A DNA stretch of 64,000 bases, from contig NZ_CP021912.1 in NCBI RefSeq assembly GCF_003264115.1, positions 1,533,001 to 1,597,000 of the forward strand, read 5' to 3'. The DNA is from Erythrobacter sp. KY5. Lineage in GTDB: Bacteria; Pseudomonadota; Alphaproteobacteria; Sphingomonadales; Sphingomonadaceae. The position numbers and the translations under genes were made by a program. The notes beneath the pieces are model-generated. The model saw only the letters and a program-made list of their open reading frames with translations, had not been told where the DNA came from and did not search any database. Below, piece after piece: positions 1-8,027 of the stretch. Numbering within the stretch: position 1 is the stretch's first letter; every line of letters begins with the position of its first letter.

Positions 1-1
1 C

Positions 2-205
2 GGCGAGGTCAGCGGCATCATCGCGCCAGGTCCGCGACTGGTCGCCGATCCTCCTGCGGCCGGTCTCGCACCGCTTGCCAAACCCGATCCGGGCGATCTT
101 CCCAACAACCACCTCGCTTATGCAGGCCAGTGGTTCTTTTTCGCATTGACGGCGCTGGTGATTTATTTCCTTGCTCTCAAGTCGCGCAGGGCCAGGCGGG
201 ACTGA
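2..205 (+). CDS. SURF1 family protein, C-terminal end (partial)
   Basis: The window opens inside this gene; only the last 67 residues are present. They carry the SURF1 C-terminal signature, NNHLAYAGQWFFFAL followed by a hydrophobic segment and a short Arg-rich cytoplasmic tail. SURF1 proteins assist assembly of haem-copper cytochrome oxidase in the inner membrane, with one transmembrane helix at each end. The gene ends 73 bp before thrC on the same strand. In sphingomonads surf1 commonly closes the cytochrome oxidase cluster just before thrC, which supports the call. The start and most of the protein lie outside the window. Confidence 0.85.
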   Translation, partial: GEVSGIIAPGPRLVADPPAAGLAPLAKPDPGDLPNNHLAYAGQWFFFALTALVIYFLALKSRRARRD

Positions 206-278
206 AAGCCTCTTTGGGGGAAGGGCAATATTGCGTTTCTTGCCCCGGCACTGGCACCCGGCTATTCGCGGTCGCACA

Positions 279-1685
279 ATGGACTACATCTCCACCAGAG
301 GCTCTGCGCCCACACTCGATTTCGAAGGGGCCACGCTCGCCGGGCTCGCGTCCGATGGCGGACTGTACCTGCCGCGTGAATGGCCGCGCCTGAGCATGGA
401 AGAGATCCGCGAGCTGCGCGGTCTGTCCTATTCGCAGCTCGCCGCCCGGATCATGCGACCTTTCGTCGAGGGCTCGTTGACCGATGATGAGCTCGATAGT
501 CTTTGCGAAACTGTCTACGGCGATTTCGGCCATGCGGCGGTGGCCCCGCTGGTGCAGATGGACGAGACACATTGGCTGCTCGAGCTTTTCCACGGACCGA
601 CGCTGGCTTTCAAAGACGTCGCGCTGCAAATGCTCGGGCACCTGTTCGAAACGTTTCTGGCCCGCCGGGACGAGCGCCTGACCATCGTCGGAGCGACCAG
701 CGGCGACACCGGCTCTGCCGCAATCAACGCGGTGGCTGGCCGCGACCGGGTCGAGATCTTCATGCTCCACCCCTCGGGCCGCGTGTCCGACGTCCAGCGC
801 CGCCAGATGACTACGGTGCGCGCGCCCAATGTCCATAACCTCGCGATCGAAGGCAGCTTCGACGATGCGCAGCGCCATGTGAAACGCATGTTTGCAGATG
901 AGAGCGTGACCGGGACCCTCAATCTGGGCGCAGTCAATTCGATCAATTGGGCGCGATTGATGGCTCAGGTGGTTTATTATTTTTACTCTGCCCTTCAGCT
1001 CGGAGGGCCCGATCGCAAGGTCGCTTTTAGTGTACCGACAGGCAATTTCGGTGACGTGTTTGCAGGCTATGTCGCGGCGCAGATGGGACTTCCGATTGAG
1101 CGGCTGATCGTTGCGACCAATGTTAACGATATCCTCCATCGCGCGCTGACCAATGGTGACTATTCGGCAGGCGAAACCACCGCGACGATTACGCCCTCTA
1201 TGGACATTCAGGTCAGCTCGAATTTTGAGCGCTTGCTGTTCGATGCAGGCGGCCGCGATGGCGCTTCGATGGCGGAGCAGATGGCGGGTTTCGACGCTTC
1301 GAAAGCGATGCAGCTGACCAACGCTCAGCGCGACGGCGCATCCGCCTTGTTTTCAAGCGCGCGTGCAGATCAGGAGCAAACCGCAAGGGCCCTTCAATGG
1401 GCTTATCGCAATGCGGGGCAGGTCATCGATCCGCATACCGGCGTCGGTCTTCACGCTGCGCAGGTTGTCGAAGGGATCGGGCCTGGAACGCCCATTGTAA
1501 CGCTTGCGACCGCGCACCCGGCCAAGTTCCGCGATGCAGTCGAGCGCGCCGTCGGCGTTCGCCCGTCGCTTCCCGCGCGCGTTGGCGATCTCTTCGGGCG
1601 CGAAGAGGTGTTCTCCGAGCTTGGCGGTGACTACGAAGCCTCGCGCGATTTCGTGCTTCAGACAGCGACCCCGTCTGCCGGCTGA
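279..1685 (+). CDS. thrC: threonine synthase
   Basis: PLP-dependent enzyme converting O-phosphohomoserine to threonine, the last step of threonine synthesis in the cytoplasm. The 468-residue length fits the fungal/proteobacterial class. The N-terminus MDYISTRG and the segment HGPTLAFKDVAL, with the Schiff-base lysine at about residue 112, are family signatures. The SGDTGSAA phosphate-binding loop and AVNSINWARL follow. An in-frame upstream extension to 171 exists, but conserved sequence begins at 279. The stop overlaps the ATG of the next gene (TGATG), so the two are probably translationally coupled. Confidence 0.95.
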   Translation: MDYISTRGSAPTLDFEGATLAGLASDGGLYLPREWPRLSMEEIRELRGLSYSQLAARIMRPFVEGSLTDDELDSLCETVYGDFGHAAVAPLVQMDETHWLLELFHGPTLAFKDVALQMLGHLFETFLARRDERLTIVGATSGDTGSAAINAVAGRDRVEIFMLHPSGRVSDVQRRQMTTVRAPNVHNLAIEGSFDDAQRHVKRMFADESVTGTLNLGAVNSINWARLMAQVVYYFYSALQLGGPDRKVAFSVPTGNFGDVFAGYVAAQMGLPIERLIVATNVNDILHRALTNGDYSAGETTATITPSMDIQVSSNFERLLFDAGGRDGASMAEQMAGFDASKAMQLTNAQRDGASALFSSARADQEQTARALQWAYRNAGQVIDPHTGVGLHAAQVVEGIGPGTPIVTLATAHPAKFRDAVERAVGVRPSLPARVGDLFGREEVFSELGGDYEASRDFVLQTATPSAG

Positions 1686-2572
1686 TGGCAAAGCTCGTCC
1701 AGCAACCGGTGGTGATGGAATGCGATGGGTGGGACGCTTACCGCCTCCTCGACAGCGGGGCAGGGCGCAAGTGGGAGGCGTTTGGTCCTTTCACCTTCAT
1801 CCGTCCCGAGCCGCAGGCCATGTGGCGACCGCGCCATGATGACTGGCGCGCGGATGGCGAATTCGTGCCCGGCTCGGACGAAGATGGCGGCGGTCGCTGG
1901 AACCTGACGCCGGAAGTGCCCGATGGATGGGATCTGGCATGGAACGACGTCCGCTTCCGTGCGCAGCCGACGCCCTTTCGCCATCTCCAGTTTTTCCCGG
2001 ACATGGCCGCGGTATGGGACTGGATGCGTTCGCAGCTGACCGGACGAACCGATGCCGAAACGCTCAACATGTTCGGCTATACCGGCGTGGGCACGCTGGC
2101 TTTAAGCGATCATGGCCGTGTCACTCATGTCGATGCCTCGAAAAAGTCGGTCGCGCAGGCCCGCGAGAACGCGGCGCTTTCCGGCATGGAAGATCGCCCA
2201 ATCCGCTGGCTGGTCGACGACGCTGGCAAGTTCGCCGCGCGCGAGGTGCGCAGAGAGCGGCGCTATGATGGCATTATTCTCGATCCGCCCAAGTTTGGCC
2301 GTGGCCCGAAGAATGAAACATGGCGGCTGGAGGAAGGACTTCCCGACCTTATCGGCGATTGCGCCCGGATGCTGGATGACAAGAGCGCCTTCCTGTTCCT
2401 GACCGTCTACGCCGTGCGGATGAGCAGCCTCGCCATCGCGGGATTGCTTGAAGAAGCGCTTGGCCATTTGCCTGGTAAGATCGAGCACGGTGACCTCGCC
2501 GTGCGCGAGGAAGGCGCGGGCGGACGCTTGCTCCCCACCGCAATCTTCGCGCGGTGGAGCAATCCGGGCTAA
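1685..2572 (+). CDS. class I SAM-dependent methyltransferase (RlmI/RlmK-like)
   Basis: 295-residue protein with a Rossmann methyltransferase core in its second half: MFGYTGVGTLAL (motif I, SAM binding), the acidic loop THVDASKKSV, and the catalytic DPPKFGRG motif typical of rRNA cytosine or N-methyltransferases of the RlmI/RlmK class. The N-terminal ~100 residues (WEAFGPFTFIRPE...) lack a recognisable PUA domain. Likely substrate is rRNA, but no base can be assigned. It overlaps thrC by one nucleotide and precedes folB by 12 bp, so it belongs to the same transcription unit. Confidence 0.85.
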   Translation: MAKLVQQPVVMECDGWDAYRLLDSGAGRKWEAFGPFTFIRPEPQAMWRPRHDDWRADGEFVPGSDEDGGGRWNLTPEVPDGWDLAWNDVRFRAQPTPFRHLQFFPDMAAVWDWMRSQLTGRTDAETLNMFGYTGVGTLALSDHGRVTHVDASKKSVAQARENAALSGMEDRPIRWLVDDAGKFAAREVRRERRYDGIILDPPKFGRGPKNETWRLEEGLPDLIGDCARMLDDKSAFLFLTVYAVRMSSLAIAGLLEEALGHLPGKIEHGDLAVREEGAGGRLLPTAIFARWSNPG

Positions 2573-2584
2573 GGCGCGAAACCG

Positions 2585-2968
2585 ATGACACACACCGATT
2601 CGCTCATTCTCGAAGTTGCCGACCTCGAAGTCGATGTCCTGACCGGCATCTACTCAGAGGAGACTGGCAAGCCCCAGCCGCTGCGTATCACGATCCAGGC
2701 GCGTTACGACGTGGCGGATCGTTATGAGCCGGACACGCCGCTCGATGCCAGCAAGAATTACATGGACCTCAAATTCGCGGCAGGGGAGGGCCTGCCCAAA
2801 GGCGTTCACTTCAAGCTGATCGAGGCGGTAGCCGATCACATCTGCGAGACTTTGTTCGTGCAGGACAGGCGCGTTCAGGCCGTTACGGTAAAGATCGTCA
2901 AGCTCGCCATTGCCGAAGCAAACGAGAAGATCGGCATTACCCTTCATCGCGAACGCCCGGCTGATTGA
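2585..2968 (+). CDS. folB: dihydroneopterin aldolase
   Basis: 127-residue protein of the FolB fold, which forms 6-hydroxymethyl-dihydropterin in folate synthesis. The pattern fits: an N-terminal LEVADLEVDVLTGIYSEE strand-turn with the conserved Glu, a central YMDLKFAAGEG segment, LIEAVADHICETLF, and a C-terminal VKIVKLAIAEA strand carrying the lysine-containing region. Length matches the family (about 120). It overlaps the following small gene by one base (TGATG), indicating coupling within the thrC-to-moaE run. Confidence 0.88.
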   Translation: MTHTDSLILEVADLEVDVLTGIYSEETGKPQPLRITIQARYDVADRYEPDTPLDASKNYMDLKFAAGEGLPKGVHFKLIEAVADHICETLFVQDRRVQAVTVKIVKLAIAEANEKIGITLHRERPAD

Positions 2969-3300
2969 TGGGCGAAGCGCGGCACGTCGATTGGGAATGT
3001 CAGCGCGATCTGCCAAGCGGCGCGCTCGAGGCGCATACGTTTTTCATCACACACATGCTTCAGGCGGTGCGCGAGGCAATCGAGGACGAGAGTTGCGCGT
3101 CGCTGACCATCGCGCTCCCACCGGCGGCATCCGACCACGATGACTGGCGAAAAGCGTTGGCAAGCGACCTTGCACGCACCTTCACGCCAAAGCGCATCAA
3201 TATCGCCGGAGGAGAGCCGGGATCGGCTCTCGATGAAGTGCTTCGCTATTTGAAGGATGCGCCGGGCGTGACGGGGCATTATGTTCAGGCACATGACTGA
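2968..3300 (+). CDS. conserved small protein of unknown function between folB and moaA
   Basis: 110-residue protein I do not recognise with confidence. It has no signal peptide or membrane segment. An acidic first half (HMLQAVREAIEDESCASLTI) is followed by DWRKALASDLARTFTP and a GGEPGSALDEVLRYL stretch, a pattern compatible with part of a Rossmann-like alpha/beta fold. The ATG shares a base with the folB stop, and the end overlaps the start of moaA, so it is locked translationally between a folate gene and a molybdopterin gene. A TTG one codon upstream (2965) is an alternative start. Real gene status is supported by the tight overlaps on both sides. Confidence 0.75.
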   Translation: MGEARHVDWECQRDLPSGALEAHTFFITHMLQAVREAIEDESCASLTIALPPAASDHDDWRKALASDLARTFTPKRINIAGGEPGSALDEVLRYLKDAPGVTGHYVQAHD

Positions 3301-4345
3301 GCTTGGCGATCCCCGCGAACGCGATACGCTGGATCTGAGTGGCGAGAAGCTTGCACCTCTGGTCGATACTTTCAGCCGGCGAATTTCATATTTGCGTTTG
3401 TCGGTGACCGACCGCTGCGACCTGCGATGCACCTACTGCATGCCAGAGCGCATGACTTTCCTTCCCAAGAGCGAAGTGTTGACGCTGGAAGAGCTCTATG
3501 ACCTCGCCTCCGGCTTCATTGATCGCGGCGTCACGAAGATTCGCATCACGGGCGGTGAGCCGCTGGTGCGGCGTGATATTATCGACCTCTTCCGCGCCCT
3601 GGGGCGCAAGCTGGGCGACGGTCTTGAGGAATTGACCCTAACCACCAACGCAACTCAGCTTTCGAGCCATGCGGATGATCTGTTCAAGGCGGGTGTGCGC
3701 CGGGTGAATGTGTCGCTCGATACGCTCGACCCTGAGCTGTTCGCGAAACTGACGCGGCGGGATGCGCTCGGGCGGGTGCTTGATGGGATCAAGGCTGCGA
3801 AGGAAGCGGGGCTTATGGTCAAGCTCAACGCGGTCGCCTTGCGAGGTGCGAACGAAGAAGGATTGCCCGAGCTGATTGAATGGGCCCATGGGCAAGGCCA
3901 CGATGTGACGCTCATCGAAGTCATGCCGCTGGGGGATGTCGAGGAAGAACGGCTCGACCAGTATCTCCCGCTCGATACGGTGCGTGCTCGCCTCAAAGAG
4001 CGTTGGACGCTGACCGACAGCCCGGCTTCGACAGGTGGCCCTGCGCGGTATGTCGATATAGCGCAAACGGGCGGCAGGCTTGGCTTTATCACTCCCCACA
4101 CACACAATTTCTGCGATGGCTGCAATCGCATCCGCGTCACCGCGACGGGCCAGCTTTACCCGTGTCTGGGAGGTGGGGAACGGGTCGATCTGCGCGCGGC
4201 TTTGCGTTCCGAGGCACCACAGGAGCAACTCGCCCGCGCGTTTGATCAGGCGATGCTCATCAAGCCGGAGCGCCATCATTTCCGCATGGATGAACGCGGT
4301 GCCGACCCGGCGCTCGCCCGCCATATGTCGATGACCGGGGGTTGA
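3281..4345 (+). CDS. moaA: GTP 3',8-cyclase, molybdenum cofactor synthesis protein A
   Basis: Radical-SAM enzyme that begins molybdopterin synthesis by rearranging GTP. The N-terminal RCDLRCTYCM holds the CxxxCxxC cluster ligands, and the C-terminal FCDGCNRIRVTATGQLYPC holds the second Fe-S cluster ligands that contact GTP. The protein ends in Gly-Gly, as active MoaA does. The start may be 3281 or 3293 (MTELG); both overlap the previous gene. It is followed by moaD after 6 bp. No moaC, moaB or mog lies in the window. Confidence 0.95.
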   Translation: MFRHMTELGDPRERDTLDLSGEKLAPLVDTFSRRISYLRLSVTDRCDLRCTYCMPERMTFLPKSEVLTLEELYDLASGFIDRGVTKIRITGGEPLVRRDIIDLFRALGRKLGDGLEELTLTTNATQLSSHADDLFKAGVRRVNVSLDTLDPELFAKLTRRDALGRVLDGIKAAKEAGLMVKLNAVALRGANEEGLPELIEWAHGQGHDVTLIEVMPLGDVEEERLDQYLPLDTVRARLKERWTLTDSPASTGGPARYVDIAQTGGRLGFITPHTHNFCDGCNRIRVTATGQLYPCLGGGERVDLRAALRSEAPQEQLARAFDQAMLIKPERHHFRMDERGADPALARHMSMTGG

Positions 4346-4351
4346 GCGCAA

Positions 4352-4594
4352 ATGGCTGTGACCATCCTTTTTCTTGGCCCTCTTCGCGACATGGCAGGAG
4401 AAGAAACGCTTGAGGTTGAGGCGCCGCTTGATTGGGCAGGACTGCTTCGCGCTGTCGGCGATGCGGTTGCCGAGCAGCTGAGGCAGGAACGCGTCAACGT
4501 CGCCTGCGCGGGCCACGTGCTCGCCGACAAGACGGCGCTTAATGCGCAAGACGGTGACGAGGTCGCGCTGCTCCCGCCTGTCAGCGGGGGTTAG
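4352..4594 (+). CDS. moaD: molybdopterin synthase sulfur carrier subunit
   Basis: 80-residue ubiquitin-like protein. The N-terminal beta strand VTILFLGPLRDMAG, the LNAQDGDEVALLPPVSGG end and the C-terminal Gly-Gly that is thiocarboxylated identify MoaD. It donates sulfur to precursor Z together with MoaE. It lies between moaA and moaE with short spacings of 6 and 13 bp, clearly one operon. Confidence 0.93.
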   Translation: MAVTILFLGPLRDMAGEETLEVEAPLDWAGLLRAVGDAVAEQLRQERVNVACAGHVLADKTALNAQDGDEVALLPPVSGG

Positions 4595-4607
4595 ATTGGT
4601 GATCAGT

Positions 4608-5057
4608 ATGGTTTTTGAGGATGTGCGGCTTTGCGCCGAACCATTTGATCCGCAGCAGATCATCAAGAGGACAGCCGACGCCACGATCACCAAGGGCGGC
4701 GTCGCAAGCTTTGTCGGCTATGTCAGCGCCCATGGAGGCGTGGAAGCGTTAGAGCTGACGCATTACGAGCCGCTCACTCTGCCGGGCATGGAAGACCTCG
4801 CGATAGCAGCGCAAGGACGCTTCGATCTGAAAGCCATCACGCTGGTCCACCGCATCGGGACGATGCAGCCGGGCGATCCGATCGTGCTTGTCGCCGCTGC
4901 CTCGCGGCACCGGCGCGATGCGATCTCGGCGGTCGATTTCTGCATGGACCACCTCAAGAGCGCGGCATGGTTCTGGAAGCGCGAGAAGCGTGGCGGCGAA
5001 TGGCACTGGATCGAACCTCGCGGCGAAGATCACGCCGACCTTGCGCGCTGGAGCTAG
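4608..5057 (+). CDS. moaE: molybdopterin synthase catalytic subunit
   Basis: 149 residues from ATG 4608, close to the usual 150. An in-frame GTG at 4599 adds three residues. The protein shows the MoaE layout: a GGVASFVGYVSAHGG segment, LTHYEPLTLPGMEDLA, the HRIGTMQPGD strand, and the catalytic lysine region SAAWFWKREKRGGEWHWIE near the C-terminus. It works as a heterotetramer with MoaD in the cytoplasm. It is the last gene of the fol/moa run; the FNR-controlled gene starts downstream with its own promoter. Confidence 0.93.
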   Translation: MVFEDVRLCAEPFDPQQIIKRTADATITKGGVASFVGYVSAHGGVEALELTHYEPLTLPGMEDLAIAAQGRFDLKAITLVHRIGTMQPGDPIVLVAAASRHRRDAISAVDFCMDHLKSAAWFWKREKRGGEWHWIEPRGEDHADLARWS

Positions 5058-5071
5058 AAAACCGCATTTGT

Positions 5072-5085
5072 TTGATCTGCATCAA
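5072..5085 (+). promoter_or_regulatory. FNR/Anr-type operator, perfect palindrome
   Basis: TTGATCTGCATCAA is an exact TTGAT-N4-ATCAA FNR box. Its centre (5078.5) is 41.5 bp upstream of position 5120. A TAATTC hexamer at 5108-5113 would serve as the -10 for a start there, so the geometry is that of a class II FNR-activated promoter. The regulated gene begins at 5138 with the ribosome-binding site GAAGGAG. A gene for an Fe-S type FNR regulator lies immediately downstream in convergent orientation. The site is read directly; activation is inferred. Confidence 0.85.
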
Positions 5086-5137
5086 GGTGAGGTGCTCGCG
5101 GTCTGACTAATTCTTCTTTCAACGAAGGAGAACAGTC

Positions 5138-5569
5138 ATGAGCAAGCAGATTCAGGAACAACTCGCCCGCGGCAATGCGCGCATCGTCGAAGCGCCCGCT
5201 GCCCCGCGCAATCAGGTCGAAAGCGACCGTAATTTCGGACTTCCGACGTTCTTCTACGGCGCGACCGTTGCTTGCTATTTCGGCTTTTTGGGCCTCATGA
5301 CAGCCGCATTCGGAAACGCTGAACTGGCCATTCCGATGGTCATCTTCGGTCTGTTCATCATCGCAGGTTTTGGTGTCCCTGCCATCTGGACCCGCCTCAA
5401 GGACAACGACACCCGCCCCATGACCCTGGGCAATTTCGGGCGCGGCGGCATCATGACCGCCACCGGACGCCTCGCACCGCGCGACGCCGCTATCCAGGTG
5501 CTGATCCTTCCGATGCTGATTGTCGCATGGGGCGTTGCGATCGTGACGATCGCGGCTTTCGTGGCCTGA
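5138..5569 (+). CDS. small membrane protein, probably FNR-activated
   Basis: 143-residue protein of unknown function. After a hydrophilic N-terminal ~35 residues (MSKQIQEQLARGNARIVEA) there are three predicted membrane helices, around residues 40-62, 65-88 and 118-142. No cofactor-binding motif is obvious. The start is fixed by a strong GAAGGAG ribosome-binding site 7 bp upstream. A perfect FNR box precedes it at a class II distance, so it is likely induced at low oxygen. It could be a respiratory-chain accessory or oxygen-limitation membrane protein, but sequence alone does not assign a role. Confidence 0.8.
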   Translation: MSKQIQEQLARGNARIVEAPAAPRNQVESDRNFGLPTFFYGATVACYFGFLGLMTAAFGNAELAIPMVIFGLFIIAGFGVPAIWTRLKDNDTRPMTLGNFGRGGIMTATGRLAPRDAAIQVLILPMLIVAWGVAIVTIAAFVA

Positions 5570-5593
5570 CCAGTATCTCCCAAGGACGGGAGA

Positions 5594-5620
5594 GGGGCGC
5601 TGGAGAAACTCTAGCGCCCC
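5594..5620. terminator. convergent hairpin between the FNR-controlled gene and fnr
   Basis: GGGGCGCT (5594-5601) pairs with AGCGCCCC (5613-5620), extended by GGAG/CTCT to about 12 bp with an AAA loop. It sits between two convergent genes and overlaps the last codons of fnr. Neither side has a clear T-tract, so its efficiency is uncertain. Confidence 0.55.
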
Positions 5621-6300
5621 GATAAATCCTGAAGAAGCGCGGGGTCGAGCACATCGATCCCGCGTTTTCCATTGCGAGCGACCGCTCCCATCTCCTCAAG
5701 CTCGCCCAACTTGCGGCTCACCGTCTCGATGGTGAGGCCCAGCATGTTTGCGATCTCGCCGCGCGTGAGCGGCAATTCGAAGGACGACGCGAGATGACAT
5801 GACGAATCGCTGGCTGCCGCAGCGAAGTCGTGAAGCAATGCGGCAAGACGCGCCTCGGCGCTCGCATGCGCGGTCAGTTCGAGAAGGTTGCGGGTCGCCA
5901 GCAAGTCTTCCTGACTGCGGCGCAGGAGAGCGCGGGCAAGCGCCGGATAGTCCTCAATCGCTCGCTCGATATCTCCGCGCGCGAAGGTGCAAAGACGGCT
6001 TTCCGTGAGCGCGACTACATCATGGTGCGCGAAAGGCGTGAAGAGTTCGCCGATAAAGCCCGACGGATGGACGAGGCTCAGAATTTGCTCGTTTCCGTCC
6101 TGGTCATAGGCTGTCACCTTGAGCGCCCCGCTGACCAAAGTTGCGCAGGCGGCCTCGTCATCGCCTGCTGCGAACAGCATTTCTCCTCGCTTCAAGGTGC
6201 GCGTATGGCCAGCAGCGGCTAGCGCGTCACGCTCCTCGGTCGTCAGGACGGCGCAGGCCGCACTGTCCTTTACCGGGCAGGTTGCGCAGGCAAGGTTCAT
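5611..6300 (-). CDS. Crp/Fnr family oxygen-responsive regulator (FnrL type)
   Basis: 229-residue regulator. The N-terminus has CATCPVKDSAAC (Cys 5, 8 and 16, the CxxC-x7-C spacing of alphaproteobacterial FnrL) and a further Cys in ESRLCTFARG near residue 105, so four cluster ligands are present for an oxygen-labile [4Fe-4S]. A cyclic-nucleotide-type beta barrel precedes the helix-turn-helix LTRGEIANMLGLTIETVSRK. The recognition helix carries the E-SR residues that read TTGAT half-sites, matching the box at 5072. Its ATG overlaps the stop of the upstream lipoprotein gene (ATGA). Confidence 0.9.
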   Translation of the reverse strand: MNLACATCPVKDSAACAVLTTEERDALAAAGHTRTLKRGEMLFAAGDDEAACATLVSGALKVTAYDQDGNEQILSLVHPSGFIGELFTPFAHHDVVALTESRLCTFARGDIERAIEDYPALARALLRRSQEDLLATRNLLELTAHASAEARLAALLHDFAAAASDSSCHLASSFELPLTRGEIANMLGLTIETVSRKLGELEEMGAVARNGKRGIDVLDPALLQDLSGR

Positions 6301-6803
6301 CAGCGCATCACCTCGCTCAGCGATTCCAGAATGTCGTCCTGTTCCTGTGCGAGCCGCGCAACATAGCTTTGAGCGGTCCGGATGTCGTCAGTGGCAGCGA
6401 AACTGGTCGCAGCCTCGACCTCCAGCCGGTCGAGATCGGCGAGCGCGGTCGCGGTCTGGCCCCTGAGCGACGACAGACTGGCAACCGCGACCAGCGCACG
6501 CGACCTCACATCGCTGCCATCGCCTCTGCCACTCGCCGACCGGGCAAGGGTCAAGGCGGCTGGCTGTTCGGCGAGAAATCTTTCGTGCGCGGTGCGGGCG
6601 CTTTCAAGAGCGGCGCCAATGGCGGTTCGGTCAATTGTCGCTGTCGCAGCGGGGGTGGTCGGTTGTGCCGGAGTAAACTGCCCCGTCGTCCGTTCCGCAT
6701 CGCGGATCGCAAGCGAAGGATAGCGGCCAGAATCGCCAGCGCACCCTGCCAGCGCCATGATGGCTGTTCCTGACAGCAAAGTTTTACAAAAGAAGCTTTT
6801 CAT
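6300..6803 (-). CDS. predicted lipoprotein, coiled-coil-like
   Basis: 167-residue protein starting MKSFFCKTLL, with a short hydrophobic core and the lipobox LAGC at about residue 20. The mature part is Ala-, Thr- and Arg-rich and helical, with repeated acidic/Ala segments (ALADLDRLEVEAATSF, RLAQEQDDILESLSEVMR) that could form coiled coils. The longer reading frame to 7007 is not supported, because the lipoprotein signal begins at 6803. It is co-transcribed with, and translationally coupled to, fnr (4-bp overlap). Function unknown. Confidence 0.75.
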   Translation of the reverse strand: MKSFFCKTLLSGTAIMALAGCAGDSGRYPSLAIRDAERTTGQFTPAQPTTPAATATIDRTAIGAALESARTAHERFLAEQPAALTLARSASGRGDGSDVRSRALVAVASLSSLRGQTATALADLDRLEVEAATSFAATDDIRTAQSYVARLAQEQDDILESLSEVMR

Positions 6804-6890
6804 CGTCCCTGTCTCGACTATCACGGGATCGTAGACACGCAAATACGCCATTTGATGCGAATTCACCGCGATTTTGTAGGTTGTGAGGCG

Positions 6891-6919
6891 TTGACTTGTC
6901 GCACCCTTTCCCTTAACGG
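6891..6919 (+). promoter_or_regulatory. possible promoter for rplU-rpmA
   Basis: TTGACT at 6891-6896 is a good -35. The matching -10 about 17 bp downstream is weak (around TTAACG, 6913-6919). It lies in the 222-bp divergent gap between the lipoprotein gene and rplU. Offered as the best candidate only. Confidence 0.25.
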
Positions 6920-7025
6920 CACCACTCTTTCCGGCGCTGCAACCTCGCGGCGTCGTAATGTCGTTCGGTTGTCGCGCCGCCAAGTCGCTCCCCGGACACA
7001 CACGCAAGATTGAGAGTTACAAGCC

Positions 7026-7544
7026 ATGTTCGCGATAGTGCGCACAGGCGGCAAGCAATATCGGGTTGCCGCCGGAGACAAGATTGCCGTTGAAAAGCTC
7101 GCTGGTGAAGCGGGCGATACCGTCACCCTGGGCGACGTCCTGCTCGCTGGCGAAGGCGACTCGATCGCTGACGCTTCAAAGGTGACCGTTTCGGCTGAGA
7201 TTATCGCTCAGGCTAAGAGCGAGAAGGTCGTCGTTTTCAAGAAGCGTCGCCGTCACAACTACCGCCGCAAGGCTGGCCATCGTCAGCAGATGACGCTCCT
7301 GCGCATCACCGATGTCGGCGCCAATGGTTCCGGGGCAAAGAAAGCTCCTGCCAAGAAAGCTGCTGCTCCGAAGACGGAAGAAGCAGACGCCAAGGCAGCG
7401 CCTGCGAAGAAGCCTGAAGCCAAGAAGGGCGCCGCTGCCGAAGCAAAGGCAACCGCGACCGAAGCGAAGAAGGCTGCCCCGAAGAAAGCACCAGCCAAGA
7501 AGGCACCGGCTAAGAAAGCCGCGCCCAAGGCTGAAGACAAGTAA
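7026..7544 (+). CDS. rplU: 50S ribosomal protein L21 with long Lys/Ala-rich tail
   Basis: 172 residues. The first ~103 are the L21 domain, from [18 protein letters not shown] to the rRNA-binding [17 protein letters not shown] and LLRITDV. The remaining ~70 residues are a low-complexity tail of [12 protein letters not shown] repeats resembling histone H1 or AlgP tails. Such tails occur on L21 in some alphaproteobacteria. The Lys-rich tail may contact rRNA or nucleic acid. It is followed by rpmA after 15 bp, the standard arrangement. Confidence 0.97.
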   Translation: MFAIVRTGGKQYRVAAGDKIAVEKLAGEAGDTVTLGDVLLAGEGDSIADASKVTVSAEIIAQAKSEKVVVFKKRRRHNYRRKAGHRQQMTLLRITDVGANGSGAKKAPAKKAAAPKTEEADAKAAPAKKPEAKKGAAAEAKATATEAKKAAPKKAPAKKAPAKKAAPKAEDK

Positions 7545-7559
7545 GGACGTAAGAGACCA

Positions 7560-7829
7560 ATGGCACATAAAAAAGCAGGCGGTTCATCGCGTAACGGTCG
7601 CGACTCAGCTGGCCGTCGTCTTGGTGTGAAGAAGTTTGGCAGCGAGCAGGTCCTCGCCGGCAACATTATCGTGCGTCAGCGCGGCACCAAGTTCTATCCG
7701 GGCACCAATGTCGGAATGGGCAAGGACCACACCCTCTTCGCACTCGAAGCGGGCGTCGTGCGATTCCACAAGGGTAAGCAAGACCGCAAATACGTGTCGG
7801 TAGACATGCTTGCGGAAGCAGCCGAATAA
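7560..7829 (+). CDS. rpmA: 50S ribosomal protein L27
   Basis: 89 residues with the L27 N-terminus [18 protein letters not shown], which reaches the peptidyl transferase centre, and the later [20 protein letters not shown] signature. There is no extra N-terminal cleavage extension. It is co-transcribed with rplU and followed by a strong hairpin. Confidence 0.97.
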   Translation: MAHKKAGGSSRNGRDSAGRRLGVKKFGSEQVLAGNIIVRQRGTKFYPGTNVGMGKDHTLFALEAGVVRFHKGKQDRKYVSVDMLAEAAE

Positions 7830-7894
7830 CCGGACGGTTCAAGAAAAGGATCGTCCACCGGGACGGTCCTAGTCGATCATCGCAATCGACAACG

Positions 7895-7927
7895 AAGAGG
7901 GAGATGGGGCCGACCCGTCTCCCTCTT
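7895..7927 (+). terminator. hairpin terminator after rplU-rpmA
   Basis: AAGAGGGAGA (7895-7904) pairs perfectly with TCTCCCTCTT (7918-7927), extended inward by several G-C pairs to a stem of about 14 bp. The following bases (GTCGTTTCTCCC) are only moderately T-rich. Its position 66 bp after the rpmA stop fits a terminator. Confidence 0.7.
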
Positions 7928-8027
7928 GTCGTTTCTCCCTCTCAGCTCGGCGAAATTATCTTTCGCTGCCACGCAATTGTCACGCATCGTGCCTAAGTGC
8001 ACTCGCGGGGCGAGATGGAGAGTTCTC

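Noticed and set aside
171..278. N-terminal extension of thrC
   Set aside because: Overlaps the surf1 end and lacks ThrC similarity; MDYISTRG at 279 is the family start.
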